A stretch of 64,000 nt of DNA from Hyphomicrobiales bacterium (GTDB taxonomy: Bacteria; Pseudomonadota; Alphaproteobacteria; Rhizobiales; Rhizobiaceae): assembly GCA_900472785.1 (NCBI GenBank), contig UCJH01000024.1:67449-131448 (forward strand), written 5' to 3'. How positions within the stretch are numbered: the first letter of the stretch is position 1; the number at the start of each line of letters is the position of its first letter. The notes beneath the pieces were generated by a model. That model was given only the letters and a program-made list of their open reading frames with translations. It did not search any database and had not been told where the DNA came from. This document shows positions 19,028-27,467 of the stretch, one piece after another. The position numbers were made by a program, and so were the translations under genes.

Positions 19028-19567
19028 TCAGACCCGGGGCGCGGGCATGTCGAGCATGCCGCTTTCCACCAGATCCTCGTCATAGCCAGCAAGCACGGCC
19101 TCGGCTTCAAGCAAATATGCCGCCAGTCCCTGCATCGATATATCGGCGGGCGACGGCCCGGGATGGAAGTTGCGCTTTAGCGCTTCCGTCAACGCGGTCG
19201 CATCCTTGACTTCCAACGCCGCGGAATAGGTTTCGAGCCGTCCGTAAAACATGCCGGCCAGTTTCTTCATGCGCTTGGGAACCGCGACGTCGCCGACGCC
19301 GAGCTCGCGAATCGAATGATCGACATCCTCGAAAAATGCATCGACGATTTCCTGGGCGATCTCCTGGCCTGCTCGGGCAGAAAGCCGCGTGCGTCGGAAA
19401 TACAGGATCAGCACCGCCGACAGCATCTCGAAACGGCCCATGACGGTGTCGGGAACACCGAGTTCGGCATAGAGAACAGGACGGCGCGCAGAAGCCGTCA
19501 AAAGGCCGTACTGGCGCTCGACGATTGCGACATTGTTATTTTTTTTGCCGAACAGTCCAAAAATCAT
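19028..19567 (-). CDS. Ubiquinol-cytochrome c chaperone (CBP3/UQCC1-like)
   Basis: A 179-residue cytoplasmic or peripheral membrane protein of the Ubiq_cyt_C_chap family, which helps assemble the cytochrome bc1 complex. Family landmarks are VERQYGLLTASARRPVLYAELGV cut by natural helices, GRFEMLSAVLILYFRR and FFEDVDHSIRELGVGD with the acidic patch. The start is uncertain between adjacent ATGs at 19570 and 19567. It is divergent from bamE with 137 bp between starts, and followed by the DUF177 gene, the usual Rhizobiales order. Confidence 0.85.
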   Translation of the reverse strand: MIFGLFGKKNNNVAIVERQYGLLTASARRPVLYAELGVPDTVMGRFEMLSAVLILYFRRTRLSARAGQEIAQEIVDAFFEDVDHSIRELGVGDVAVPKRMKKLAGMFYGRLETYSAALEVKDATALTEALKRNFHPGPSPADISMQGLAAYLLEAEAVLAGYDEDLVESGMLDMPAPRV

Positions 19568-19704
19568 CATAAAGCCCAAGTTTGGCTGCTTCAAAGTGCG
19601 CGCACCCACGCATCCTGTTATTGCATGATTGCTGAAGCTGGTTTACCGAAGCAGGCACGAATTGCAATGGCGCATCTGCCATCTTTACCCCAAGGGAGAT
19701 GTCG

Positions 19705-20223
19705 TTGACGAAACGGTATTTCAAGTCCGAAATGAAACTGCGTAGCATTGTTATAACATTGGCGATCTGTGGCACTGCGCTGACGGGGTGCAAGACAACG
19801 GACATGATGGGTACCGGCGAAGTCCTCAACCAGGGCTACGTCGTCGACCAGGAAACTCTGGCGCTGGCGCCTGTCGGCGCGAGCCGCGAACAGGTGCTCC
19901 TGTCGCTCGGGACGCCGTCGACCACCGCCACCTTCGACAACGAGGTGTTCTACTACATCTCGCAGAAGCGGACGCGACCGGTGGCTTTCATGAAGCCCAA
20001 GCTCGTCGACCAGAGTATTCTGACCGTCTACTTCGACAAGGACGGCGTCGTCGAAAGACTGGCACATTATACGCTTCAGGACGGCAAGGTCTTCGACATG
20101 ATTTCCCGCACGACGCCGACGGGTGGCCGTGAAATGACCTTCCTCAGCCAGCTGCTGTCCGGCAACGGCATCGGCAAGAGCATGGCAAAGTCGATCTTCG
20201 GCGACGGCGGCAAAGGCAACTGA
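19705..20223 (+). CDS. bamE: BamE/OmlA-type outer-membrane assembly lipoprotein
   Basis: A small lipoprotein of the BAM complex, which inserts beta-barrel proteins in the outer membrane. After a basic N-terminus and hydrophobic core the lipobox ALTGC ends the signal peptide, and the SmpA/OmlA domain follows (VGASREQVLLSLGTPSTTAT, then FYYISQKR). I prefer the TTG at 19705 because AAGGGAG stands 6 nt before it. The ATG at 19699 abuts that same sequence too closely, and ATG 19732 is a third option. It is followed by a strong terminator at 20244-20280. Confidence 0.87.
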   Translation: MTKRYFKSEMKLRSIVITLAICGTALTGCKTTDMMGTGEVLNQGYVVDQETLALAPVGASREQVLLSLGTPSTTATFDNEVFYYISQKRTRPVAFMKPKLVDQSILTVYFDKDGVVERLAHYTLQDGKVFDMISRTTPTGGREMTFLSQLLSGNGIGKSMAKSIFGDGGKGN

Positions 20224-20243
20224 TCCGCTCCTCACTCTTGCAT

Positions 20244-20280
20244 AAAAAACCCGCGGAACCAATTTCCGCGGGTTTTTCTT
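20244..20280 (+). terminator. Rho-independent terminator after bamE
   Basis: AAACCCGCGGAA pairs with TTCCGCGGGTTT around a CCAA loop and runs into a T tract. It is preceded by an A tract, so it can also work on the minus strand. Confidence 0.9.
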
Positions 20281-20328
20281 TGGCATTTCAACGTTGAACG
20301 AGGTTTGTATCGAACCTCGATGAGAGAG

Positions 20329-20353
20329 GCGCTGCACGGTCACCGTGCAGCGC
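20329..20353. repeat. Near-perfect 25-bp palindrome downstream of hppA
   Basis: GCGCTGCACGGT (20329-20340) and its exact complement (20342-20353) flank a single base, 6 bp past the hppA stop codon. There is no T tract on either side, so it may stabilise the hppA mRNA end rather than terminate by itself. Confidence 0.5.
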
Positions 20354-20359
20354 GCGCTG

Positions 20360-22498
20360 TCATCCAGCCAGAACGGCGAGAAGCAGCAGGGCGACGATGT
20401 TGGTGATCTTGATCGCCGGATTGACCGCAGGGCCGGCCGTATCCTTGTAGGGATCGCCAACCGTATCGCCGGTCACGGAAGCCTTGTGGGCATCCGAGCC
20501 CTTCAGGTGCCGGGTTCCGTCCTTGTCGACAAAGCCGTCTTCAAAGCTTTTCTTGGCATTGTCCCAGGCACCGCCGCCCGAGGTCATCGAGATTGCGACG
20601 AAGATGCCGTTGACGATGACTCCGAGAAGCGAGGCGCCAAGAGCTGCAAAGGCAGACGCCTTCGAGCCGGAGATCAGCAGCACGCCGAAATAGACGACGA
20701 TCGGTGCCAGCACCGGCAGTAGCGACGGTACGATCATTTCGCGGATCGCCGCTTTCGTCAGCATGTCGACGGCACGACCGTAGTCCGGACGATCGGTGCC
20801 TGCCATGATGCCCGGTTTTTCGCGGAACTGGCGACGCACCTCTTCGACCACGGCGCCGGCTGCACGGCCCACGGCCGTCATCGCGATACCCCCGAAGAGG
20901 TAAGGGATGAGACCGCCGAAGATGAGGCCTGCGACGACGTAAGGGTTGGACAGGTCGAACGAGATCGTGCCCACATCCGCGAAATACGGATATTTGTCGC
21001 CATTGGCGGCAAAGTACTTCAGGTCGTTCGAATAGGCGGCAAACAGCACCAGCGCGCCGAGGCCGGCCGAACCGATGGCATAGCCCTTGGTCACGGCCTT
21101 TGTCGTGTTGCCGACCGCGTCGAGCGCGTCCGTCGCCTTGCGCACGTCCGGTGGCAGGTGCGCCATTTCGGCGATGCCGCCTGCATTGTCGGTGACAGGA
21201 CCGAAGGCGTCCAGAGCAACGATCATGCCGGCGATCCCGAGCATGGCAGTGACCGCGATACCGGTGCCGAAGAGGCCGGCCAGTTGGTAGGTGGAGAGGA
21301 TGCCGCCGACGATGACGATCGCCGGCAGAGCCGTCGATTCCAGCGAAACGGCAAGGCCCTGGATGACGTTGGTGCCGTGGCCGCTGACCGACGCCTGGGC
21401 GATGGAATTGACCGGGCGCTTGTTGGTTCCGGTGTAGTATTCTGTGATCACCACGATCAATGCCGTCACCACGAGGCCGAGAATCCCGCAGATGAACAGG
21501 TTGGTGCCGGTAATGTCCTTGCCTTCGACGGCGCCGATCGAGCCCCAGCCGATGGTCAGCGATGTGGCCGCGCCAAGGCCGACGATCGACAGGACGCCTG
21601 TGACGATCAGGCCCTTGTAGAGGGCGCCCATGATCGAGCCGTTGGACCCGAGCTTGACGAAGAAGGCGCCGATGATCGAGGTGATGATGCAGGCACCGCA
21701 GATCGCCAGCGGATAGGCCATGACGACGTCAAGCGTCGCGCTGCCGGCGAAGAAGATCGCAGCAAGCACCATGGTGGCGACGATCGAGACGGCATAGGTT
21801 TCGAACAGGTCGGCAGCCATGCCGGCGCAGTCGCCGACATTGTCGCCGACGTTGTCGGCGATCGTTGCCGGGTTGCGGGGATCATCTTCCGGAATGCCGG
21901 CTTCGACCTTGCCGACGAGGTCGCCGCCAACGTCCGCACCCTTGGTGAAGATGCCGCCGCCGAGACGGGCGAAGATCGAAATCAGCGAAGCGCCGAAACC
22001 GAGCGAGACGAGCGCGTCGATGACCTCGCGCGAGCCTGGCGCCTGGCCGAGGCCCTCCGTGAGGATGAGATAGTAGATGGAGACGCCGAGAAGGGCCAAA
22101 CCGGCGACCAGCATGCCGGTGATCGCACCGGACTTGAACGCGATGTCGAGGCCGGCCGAGAGGCTAACGGAAGACGCCTGGGCAGTGCGCACATTGGCGC
22201 GAACCGAGACATGCATGCCGATGAAGCCGGCAGCGCCGGACAGAACCGCGCCGATCAGAAAGCCGATGGCAGCCGTAACGGAAAGAAGAGCCCAGGCACC
22301 GACGAAGACGACGGCACCGACAAGGGCGATGGTTTTATACTGACGTGTGAGATAGGCCTGCGCCCCCTCGCGAATGAAGCCTGCAATCTCTTGCATGCGG
22401 GCATTGCCCTGGTCGGCGGCAAGCACCGACCGGGTCGTCCAGATGGCATACACCACCGAAAGCAACCCGCATGCGATAACGCCCAATAGAATGGTCAT
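20360..22498 (-). CDS. hppA: Membrane-bound proton-translocating pyrophosphatase
   Basis: Couples hydrolysis of pyrophosphate to proton export across the inner membrane. The 712 residues form about 16 helices. The catalytic core is intact: [31 protein letters not shown] split across loop 5-6, [18 protein letters not shown] and the late [10 protein letters not shown] region. [10 protein letters not shown] has Lys at the position that marks potassium-independent enzymes (Ala in dependent ones). The ATG at 22498 gives the family N-terminus [13 protein letters not shown]; upstream in-frame codons have no membrane character. Single gene, ending at a palindrome. Confidence 0.95.
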   Translation of the reverse strand: MTILLGVIACGLLSVVYAIWTTRSVLAADQGNARMQEIAGFIREGAQAYLTRQYKTIALVGAVVFVGAWALLSVTAAIGFLIGAVLSGAAGFIGMHVSVRANVRTAQASSVSLSAGLDIAFKSGAITGMLVAGLALLGVSIYYLILTEGLGQAPGSREVIDALVSLGFGASLISIFARLGGGIFTKGADVGGDLVGKVEAGIPEDDPRNPATIADNVGDNVGDCAGMAADLFETYAVSIVATMVLAAIFFAGSATLDVVMAYPLAICGACIITSIIGAFFVKLGSNGSIMGALYKGLIVTGVLSIVGLGAATSLTIGWGSIGAVEGKDITGTNLFICGILGLVVTALIVVITEYYTGTNKRPVNSIAQASVSGHGTNVIQGLAVSLESTALPAIVIVGGILSTYQLAGLFGTGIAVTAMLGIAGMIVALDAFGPVTDNAGGIAEMAHLPPDVRKATDALDAVGNTTKAVTKGYAIGSAGLGALVLFAAYSNDLKYFAANGDKYPYFADVGTISFDLSNPYVVAGLIFGGLIPYLFGGIAMTAVGRAAGAVVEEVRRQFREKPGIMAGTDRPDYGRAVDMLTKAAIREMIVPSLLPVLAPIVVYFGVLLISGSKASAFAALGASLLGVIVNGIFVAISMTSGGGAWDNAKKSFEDGFVDKDGTRHLKGSDAHKASVTGDTVGDPYKDTAGPAVNPAIKITNIVALLLLAVLAG

Positions 22499-22696
22499 TT
22501 CGCTCTTTCCTCCGTTTACCCGCAGCTCACTCCGTTCCACAGGCTCAAAAAATCGCATTGAGGCCGCGCTCCCCATCAAGCACAGCGGCTCATGCGGCGG
22601 CCAGAGTGCTGTGACGAATCGGTATCGTCAAGCCCTGCGACGAGGTCAAAACTGGTTGATTTGCAGCACTTAGCCGCTTTTCCGGGGACAAGCAGA

Positions 22697-22710
22697 AGGC
22701 CGTTCGGCCT
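22697..22710 (-). terminator. Possible short hairpin after MFS gene
   Basis: AGGCCG and CGGCCT surround two bases just beyond the stop of the MFS transporter gene. The stem is only 6 bp and the following minus-strand sequence (TCTGCTTGT) is a poor T tract, so this is a weak terminator candidate. Confidence 0.3.
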
Positions 22711-22718
22711 CGATAGGC

Positions 22719-23954
22719 TCAGATCGGTTGCTTTGTCCCGGAACGGATCAAAAACGCCAGAAGCACGAAGCAGACCGTGGTCACCGGCCACACGGCGGCG
22801 CTGAGCATATCCCAGCCATAGGCGGTAAAAACCTTGCCGGAACCGAACGAAGCAAGCGCAACAGCGGCAAACAGGATGATGTCATGGAAGCCCTGCACCT
22901 TGTCCGCCTCATGCGGCCGGTAACTCGCCGCGACGATGGCGGTCGAGCCGATGAACCCAAGGTTCCAGCCGAGCCCGAGCAGAATCAGCGCGCCCCAGAA
23001 ATTCCAGAGCGCGATGCCGGCATGGGCGACGAGAGCGCATAACATGAGGATGGCAAGCCCTGCAGCCACAACTTTTTCGGCACCGAAGCGCGTCACCAGC
23101 ATGCCCGTGAAAAAGCTCGGGGCAAACATGGCCAGCACGTGCCATTGGATACCAAGCGTCGCCAGATCGGTCGAGAAGCCGCAGCCGACGACCATGGCGA
23201 TCGGTGCGCCGGTCATCATGAAGGTCATCAACGCATAGGTGGAGATGCCGCAGATCATGCCGGTCAGGAAGCGTTGCGTCAGCACGATCTCCTTCAACGG
23301 CCGGGAGACGGCCGCCGGCGTCATAGTGACAGGCTGGCGCAGGTCGGGCAGACGCAGGAAAAGGAGCACGACGATCGCGACGAGGCAGACCGGCACAAGC
23401 GCCATGAAGGCACCGGCAAACAGGATCGGCGCAAAGGTGTCCTTGGAAAGGATGACGATCTGCGGCCCGAGCACCGCCGAAATCATGCCGCCGGCAAGGA
23501 TCCATGAAATTGCGCGCGGCTTGTAAAACGCGGGCGAGGTATCGGCGGCGGCGAAACGGATTTTCTGGGCGAAGCCACCGGACATACCGGCAATGCAAAG
23601 TCCGAAGGCGAAAAGCCAGAAATCGCTGCGAAACAGGGCAAGCGCCGCCACGGCGCCACCGCAGGCGCCAAGCAGCGCGCCAAGGATGAAGGCGACCTTG
23701 CGGCCGAGGAGACGGGAAAACAGGGCGACGAGAACCGCCCCCAGCGCGACGCCGATGTTGAAGCCGGTCAGAGGCGCTGTGGCCAGCGACTTGTCCTCGT
23801 CGAGCAGCTGATAGCCGGCGACGCCGCCAACGGCAAAACAGATCGGCCCGAGCGTGCCGAACACGCCCTGCGCGACGGTCAGGAGATAGACGTTGCGGCG
23901 GGCGAGGCGCAGGTCCAGTGTCGTGCCCTGCGCGTTGCCCTGCTGCATGTCCAT
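22719..23954 (-). CDS. Major facilitator superfamily transporter
   Basis: A 411-residue membrane protein with 12 predicted helices. The MFS loop 2-3 motif appears as FSRLLGRKVAFILGALLG, and the second half has a weaker copy (TRFGAEKVVAAGLAI). The substrate is unknown; the nearest architecture is that of drug or small-metabolite exporters. It starts 13 nt after the nusB stop on the same strand, so it probably rides on the ribH-nusB transcript. Confidence 0.8.
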   Translation of the reverse strand: MDMQQGNAQGTTLDLRLARRNVYLLTVAQGVFGTLGPICFAVGGVAGYQLLDEDKSLATAPLTGFNIGVALGAVLVALFSRLLGRKVAFILGALLGACGGAVAALALFRSDFWLFAFGLCIAGMSGGFAQKIRFAAADTSPAFYKPRAISWILAGGMISAVLGPQIVILSKDTFAPILFAGAFMALVPVCLVAIVVLLFLRLPDLRQPVTMTPAAVSRPLKEIVLTQRFLTGMICGISTYALMTFMMTGAPIAMVVGCGFSTDLATLGIQWHVLAMFAPSFFTGMLVTRFGAEKVVAAGLAILMLCALVAHAGIALWNFWGALILLGLGWNLGFIGSTAIVAASYRPHEADKVQGFHDIILFAAVALASFGSGKVFTAYGWDMLSAAVWPVTTVCFVLLAFLIRSGTKQPI

Positions 23955-23966
23955 GCTTTGACAGCC

Positions 23967-24461
23967 CTACTTCTTGACGTCCGTGCGGATCTGGCGGGCA
24001 ATGCGGTCGAGGATCGCATTGACGAGCTTTGGCTCCTCGTCCTCGAAGAAGGCCTTGGCGATCTCGACATATTCGGTAACGATGACGGCCACCGGCACAT
24101 CCTTGCGCTCAACCAGCTCGAACGTGCCGGCGCGCAAAATGGCGCGAACGGTCGAATCCAGCCGCGACAGCGCCCAGTCGTCCTGAAGCGCCGTGCCGAT
24201 CAACGGATCGAGCGTCCTCTGGTCGCGCACCACGCCGGCGACGATCGAGCGGAACCATGAGGCGTCCGCTTTCAGATAGGTTTCACCGTCGAGTTCCTGG
24301 CCAAGCCGATGCGCCTCGTATTCCGCGACGATCTCGAGCACGCCAGTGCCGCCGACATCCATCTGATAAAGCGCCTGCACGGCGGCGAGGCGCGCCGCAC
24401 CGCGTTGGTTGGCCTGCTTGACCGGCGGATTTGCCGGCGGTGTCGAAGACGTGTCGCTCAC
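23967..24461 (-). CDS. nusB: Transcription antitermination factor NusB
   Basis: A 164-residue RNA-binding protein that joins NusE in antitermination of rRNA transcription. The N-terminus carries [20 protein letters not shown], the arginine-rich boxA-binding region, and the C-terminal half has [18 protein letters not shown] and [15 protein letters not shown]. Its start overlaps the ribH stop by 4 nt, the usual coupled ribH-nusB arrangement. A 20-residue N-terminal extension rich in Pro and Asn is typical of rhizobial versions. Confidence 0.95.
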   Translation of the reverse strand: MSDTSSTPPANPPVKQANQRGAARLAAVQALYQMDVGGTGVLEIVAEYEAHRLGQELDGETYLKADASWFRSIVAGVVRDQRTLDPLIGTALQDDWALSRLDSTVRAILRAGTFELVERKDVPVAVIVTEYVEIAKAFFEDEEPKLVNAILDRIARQIRTDVKK

Positions 24462-24919
24462 TGTTCGCCGCCCAGTTTCATCTTGAGGTCGATCATGGTG
24501 AGAGCGGCGCGCGCAGCAAAGCCGCCCTTGTCGCCTTCGCTTTTCTTCGCACGCGCCCAGGCCTGCGCATCGTTCTCGACGGTCAGAATACCGTTACCGA
24601 TTGCAAGGCTCTCGCTGACGGTGAGATCCATGATGGCACGGCTGGATTCGTTGGCGACGATGTCGAAGTGATAGGTTTCGCCGCGAATGACCATGCCGAG
24701 CGCGACGAAACCGTCATATTCGGCGGCACCATTGTCGGCACCGTCGAGCGCCATGGCAATCGCAGCCGGAATTTCCAGCGCACCCGGAACGGTTACGATA
24801 TCATAGGTCGCGCCAGCCGCGTCCAGCGCCGACTTTGCGCCGTCCAGCAAAGCGTCGGCCATGTCGTCATAGAAGCGCGCTTCCACAATGAGAATATGTG
24901 GGGTCGGGTTGTTGGCCAT
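24458..24919 (-). CDS. ribH: 6,7-dimethyl-8-ribityllumazine synthase
   Basis: Penultimate enzyme of riboflavin synthesis; joins the pyrimidinedione with dihydroxybutanone phosphate and assembles as an oligomer. The 153 residues show the N-terminal [20 protein letters not shown], the [14 protein letters not shown] substrate loop, and [21 protein letters not shown] with the catalytic His. It overlaps nusB. ribD and ribE lie 2 kb away on the same strand, split off by three plus-strand genes. Confidence 0.95.
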   Translation of the reverse strand: MANNPTPHILIVEARFYDDMADALLDGAKSALDAAGATYDIVTVPGALEIPAAIAMALDGADNGAAEYDGFVALGMVIRGETYHFDIVANESSRAIMDLTVSESLAIGNGILTVENDAQAWARAKKSEGDKGGFAARAALTMIDLKMKLGGEQ

Positions 24920-25104
24920 TTTTCACCTGTTTGAAATTTGGCGCCGGACATCTCCGGCACAGGCGGGGGACAAACCACGATGGCGGCGGAATGGCAAGCT
25001 TTTTTCGCGAAATGGCGGCGTGGCAAGGTTTTCGCGAGACAAACGCGCCAAACCTTTTCAACGGAGCGCCGTATCTGTAACATTTCCAAAAAGCGGAGTT
25101 GCGC

Positions 25105-25605
25105 ATGACCGAAAAGCAGGGACCCATCGTCAATCCGGCAGATCTTGAGCTGGAACATTGGAGCGAAGGCAGCTTCTTTGAATCCCGCGATATATCGTTT
25201 GGGGCTCTGCTCGGCCTCACCAATCTCGGCATCGGATATGGCGAGGTGCCGCCGGGCAAATCCGGCTGTCCGTTTCACAATCACCATGTCGAAGAAGAGC
25301 TGTTCGTGATCATCGAGGGAGAAGGCCAGTACCGGTTCGGTCCCAATCGCTACAAGGTCAAGGCAGGCGACATATTGGGGGCGCCGGCCGGCGGTCCGGA
25401 AACGGCGCATAACCTGATCAATACCGGTTCGGTTCCGCTCAAATACCTGTCGATTTCGGCCAATGCCCGAACCGAAATCTGCGAATATCCCGATTCCGGA
25501 AAGTTTCTCGCCAAGACGCGCGATGCGAATGGAAAGCCGCAGTTCCGTTTCATCGGCAGACCGGACGCCGCCGTCGACTACTGGGACGGTGAACCCGGTA
25601 TCTGA
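25105..25605 (+). CDS. Cupin-domain protein
   Basis: A 166-residue cytoplasmic protein with a single cupin barrel (about residues 40-115). The metal motif 1 is present as CPFHNHHVEEELFVIIEGEG (H58, H60/H61, E65 as likely ligands). Motif 2 is present as PAGGPETAHNLINTG with the last His. The C-terminal 50 residues hold KFRFIGRPDAAVDYWDGE-like sequence, as in cupins of sugar or auxin-like metabolism, but no substrate can be named. GGAG lies 7 nt before the ATG. It is the first of three plus-strand genes set between ribH and ribE. Confidence 0.8.
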   Translation: MTEKQGPIVNPADLELEHWSEGSFFESRDISFGALLGLTNLGIGYGEVPPGKSGCPFHNHHVEEELFVIIEGEGQYRFGPNRYKVKAGDILGAPAGGPETAHNLINTGSVPLKYLSISANARTEICEYPDSGKFLAKTRDANGKPQFRFIGRPDAAVDYWDGEPGI

Positions 25606-25664
25606 AAGCTGTTCCTGCCCTTATTTTCTTGTCCCCTCCCCAACCACCGGAATGAACTGCCTTC

Positions 25665-26183
25665 ATGCAATACGTCCCTACGATCGAAACCGAACGCCTC
25701 ATCCTCCGCCCCTACCGCCGCGACGATTTTGCGCCTTACAGCGTACTCTTTGCCAATCCCGAGGTGACCCGCTTCATCGGTGGCGTGCCGTTTTCGCGCG
25801 AGCAGGCCTGGACGCGCTTTTTGCGTCAAGTCGGGATGTGGCATTATTTTGGTTTCGGATTCTTTGCCCTGCAGGAAAAGGAAACCGGTCATTTCATTGG
25901 CGAAGCCGGTTTTCACGACCTACACCGCGTGATCACCCCTTCGGTTGAAGGCACGATGGAGACCGGCTGGGCCTTGTCCCCCCTCTCCCACGGCCGTGGC
26001 CTTGCAACGGAGGCCGTCGGCGCTGCCTTAACATGGGGCGACCAGCACTTCCCGACGCTGAAGAAGACCTGCATCATCGACATCGCCAATCTGGCGTCGC
26101 TGCGTGTCGCGGCGAAGCTGCAATTCCGGGAGGCGAAACGCACGATCTATCACGGTGCACAGGTGGTGATCTGCGAAAAATAA
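25665..26183 (+). CDS. GNAT acetyltransferase (RimJ/RimL type)
   Basis: A 172-residue protein with the RimJ/RimL layout. It opens with IETERLILRPYRRDDFAPY, has FALQEKETGHFIGEAGFHDL in the middle, and the acetyl-CoA pyrophosphate loop appears as LSHGRGLATEAVGAAL. It may acetylate a protein N-terminus or a small amine; the target is unknown. It starts 59 nt after the cupin gene on the same strand. Confidence 0.85.
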   Translation: MQYVPTIETERLILRPYRRDDFAPYSVLFANPEVTRFIGGVPFSREQAWTRFLRQVGMWHYFGFGFFALQEKETGHFIGEAGFHDLHRVITPSVEGTMETGWALSPLSHGRGLATEAVGAALTWGDQHFPTLKKTCIIDIANLASLRVAAKLQFREAKRTIYHGAQVVICEK

Positions 26184-26435
26184 ACTGCCGCGCAAACAGC
26201 CGCAGCTCAAAGTTTGATGAACAAATTTTAATTTTATTTCAGTGGCTTAAGTCATTTTTTTACCGATATTCCATCCTATCTCAGATGTGTCGGCATGCAC
26301 CGCCCGATCTCATCGGACCGCCAAAGCCGACAATCGCAACCCAAGGCCTTCCGCACGCGTTGTGCGTCGCGGAGACCGTCCTGCGGCAGCCCTGCCAAAC
26401 GCGCAGTCCGCAGGCAACCTATGGAGCATCAGACT

Positions 26436-26786
26436 ATGAACAGGATCGCAAAACTTTCCGCAATCGTTGCCCTTACCGCCCTGCCGTTCGCCGGCGTCTC
26501 CCAAGCCGCGAGTGTTACGGAAAACTGGCCGAAGGAGATCGACCGGACCGTCGCGAACTACAAGATGGACAATTTCAACGTCGTCGATGTTCACACCCTC
26601 AACAAGCTGAACGAAACCCACAGCTGGATCGACGACCAGCATCCGGAAGAACAGGCTTCCTTCCGCAAGGCGCTTGAATCCAATCCGAAGCTGTCGAAGG
26701 AATTGCGGGCACGCAATGTCGAGCTGAACAACGTCGTCGGCGCCGAGGAAGCCGCCGATGGCAGCCTCACCTTTTACATCCGCTGA
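26436..26786 (+). CDS. Small secreted protein of unknown function
   Basis: A 116-residue protein. Residues 1-24 form a clear Sec signal peptide (basic MNRIAK, hydrophobic core, cleavage after VSQA-A). The mature part of about 90 residues is polar, without cysteines, and predicted helical (NVVDVHTLNKLNETHSW, SFRKALESNPKLSKELRARN). I do not recognise the family. An AT-rich stretch upstream (about 26215-26280) probably holds the promoter, and a strong terminator follows at 26813, so it seems to be its own transcription unit. Confidence 0.7.
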   Translation: MNRIAKLSAIVALTALPFAGVSQAASVTENWPKEIDRTVANYKMDNFNVVDVHTLNKLNETHSWIDDQHPEEQASFRKALESNPKLSKELRARNVELNNVVGAEEAADGSLTFYIR

Positions 26787-26812
26787 AGCATCACACCTTC
26801 AGGAAACCCACC

Positions 26813-26845
26813 GGCCTCTCCCTTCGCAAAGGGGGAGGCTTTTTC
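26813..26845 (+). terminator. Rho-independent terminator
   Basis: GCCTCTCCC pairs with GGGGGAGGC around TTCGCAAA and is followed by TTTTT. It ends the small secreted protein gene and stands right at the 3' end of the convergent ribE gene. Confidence 0.85.
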
Positions 26846-27467
26846 ATGCAGCAGGCTTGGGCGCCGGAAATTCCGCAAGCCGGGCGGCATATCGCGCCAT
26901 CGTATCGACCTCGAAATTGACGAAGTCGCCGGCCTGTCGCTGCCCCCAGGTGGTCACTTCGAGGGAGTGGCGGATCAGGAGCACGTCGAAATCCGCGCCG
27001 TTGACGGCATTGACGGTCAGCGATGTACCATCCAGTGCCACGGAGCCTTTGGGCGCCACGAATTTCGCCAGATGCTCCGGCGCACGCAGGCGGAAGCGGG
27101 TTGCCTCGCCTTCGGATTCAACCGAAAGAATCTCGGCCTTGCCGTCGACATGGCCGGACACCAGATGGCCGCCGAGTTCGTCGCCGATCTTCAGGGAGCG
27201 CTCCAGATTGATCCTCCGATTGGCCTTCCAATCGGAAATCGTCGTCAGCCGCAAGGCCTCTTCCCAGGCTTCGACCTCGAACCAGCGCTGGTTCGAGCCC
27301 TGTTCCGGCAAGGTCGTTACTGTCAGGCAGACCCCGGAACAGGCAATCGAAGCGCCGATGTCGATACCATCCGGCTCATAGGCCGTGGCGATCCGCAGCT
27401 TGACGCCCTCGTCAAGCGGAGTCAGCGTTTCGACGGTGCCGATATCGGTAATAATGCCGGTAAACAT
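26844..27467 (-). CDS. ribE: Riboflavin synthase alpha chain
   Basis: Dismutates two lumazines to riboflavin. The 207 residues show the two homologous barrels of the family. The first begins MFTGIITDIGTVETL with IACSGVCLTV. The second carries GHLVSGHVDGKAEIL and APKGSVALDGTSLTVN. The ATG at 27467 overlaps the ribD stop codon, indicating coupling. Confidence 0.95.
   Translation of the reverse strand: MFTGIITDIGTVETLTPLDEGVKLRIATAYEPDGIDIGASIACSGVCLTVTTLPEQGSNQRWFEVEAWEEALRLTTISDWKANRRINLERSLKIGDELGGHLVSGHVDGKAEILSVESEGEATRFRLRAPEHLAKFVAPKGSVALDGTSLTVNAVNGADFDVLLIRHSLEVTTWGQRQAGDFVNFEVDTMARYAARLAEFPAPKPAA

Noticed and set aside
24920-25104. Possible FMN riboswitch in front of ribH
   Set aside because: I looked for the conserved RFN-element segments upstream of ribH and of glyA-nrdR-ribD and did not see them.
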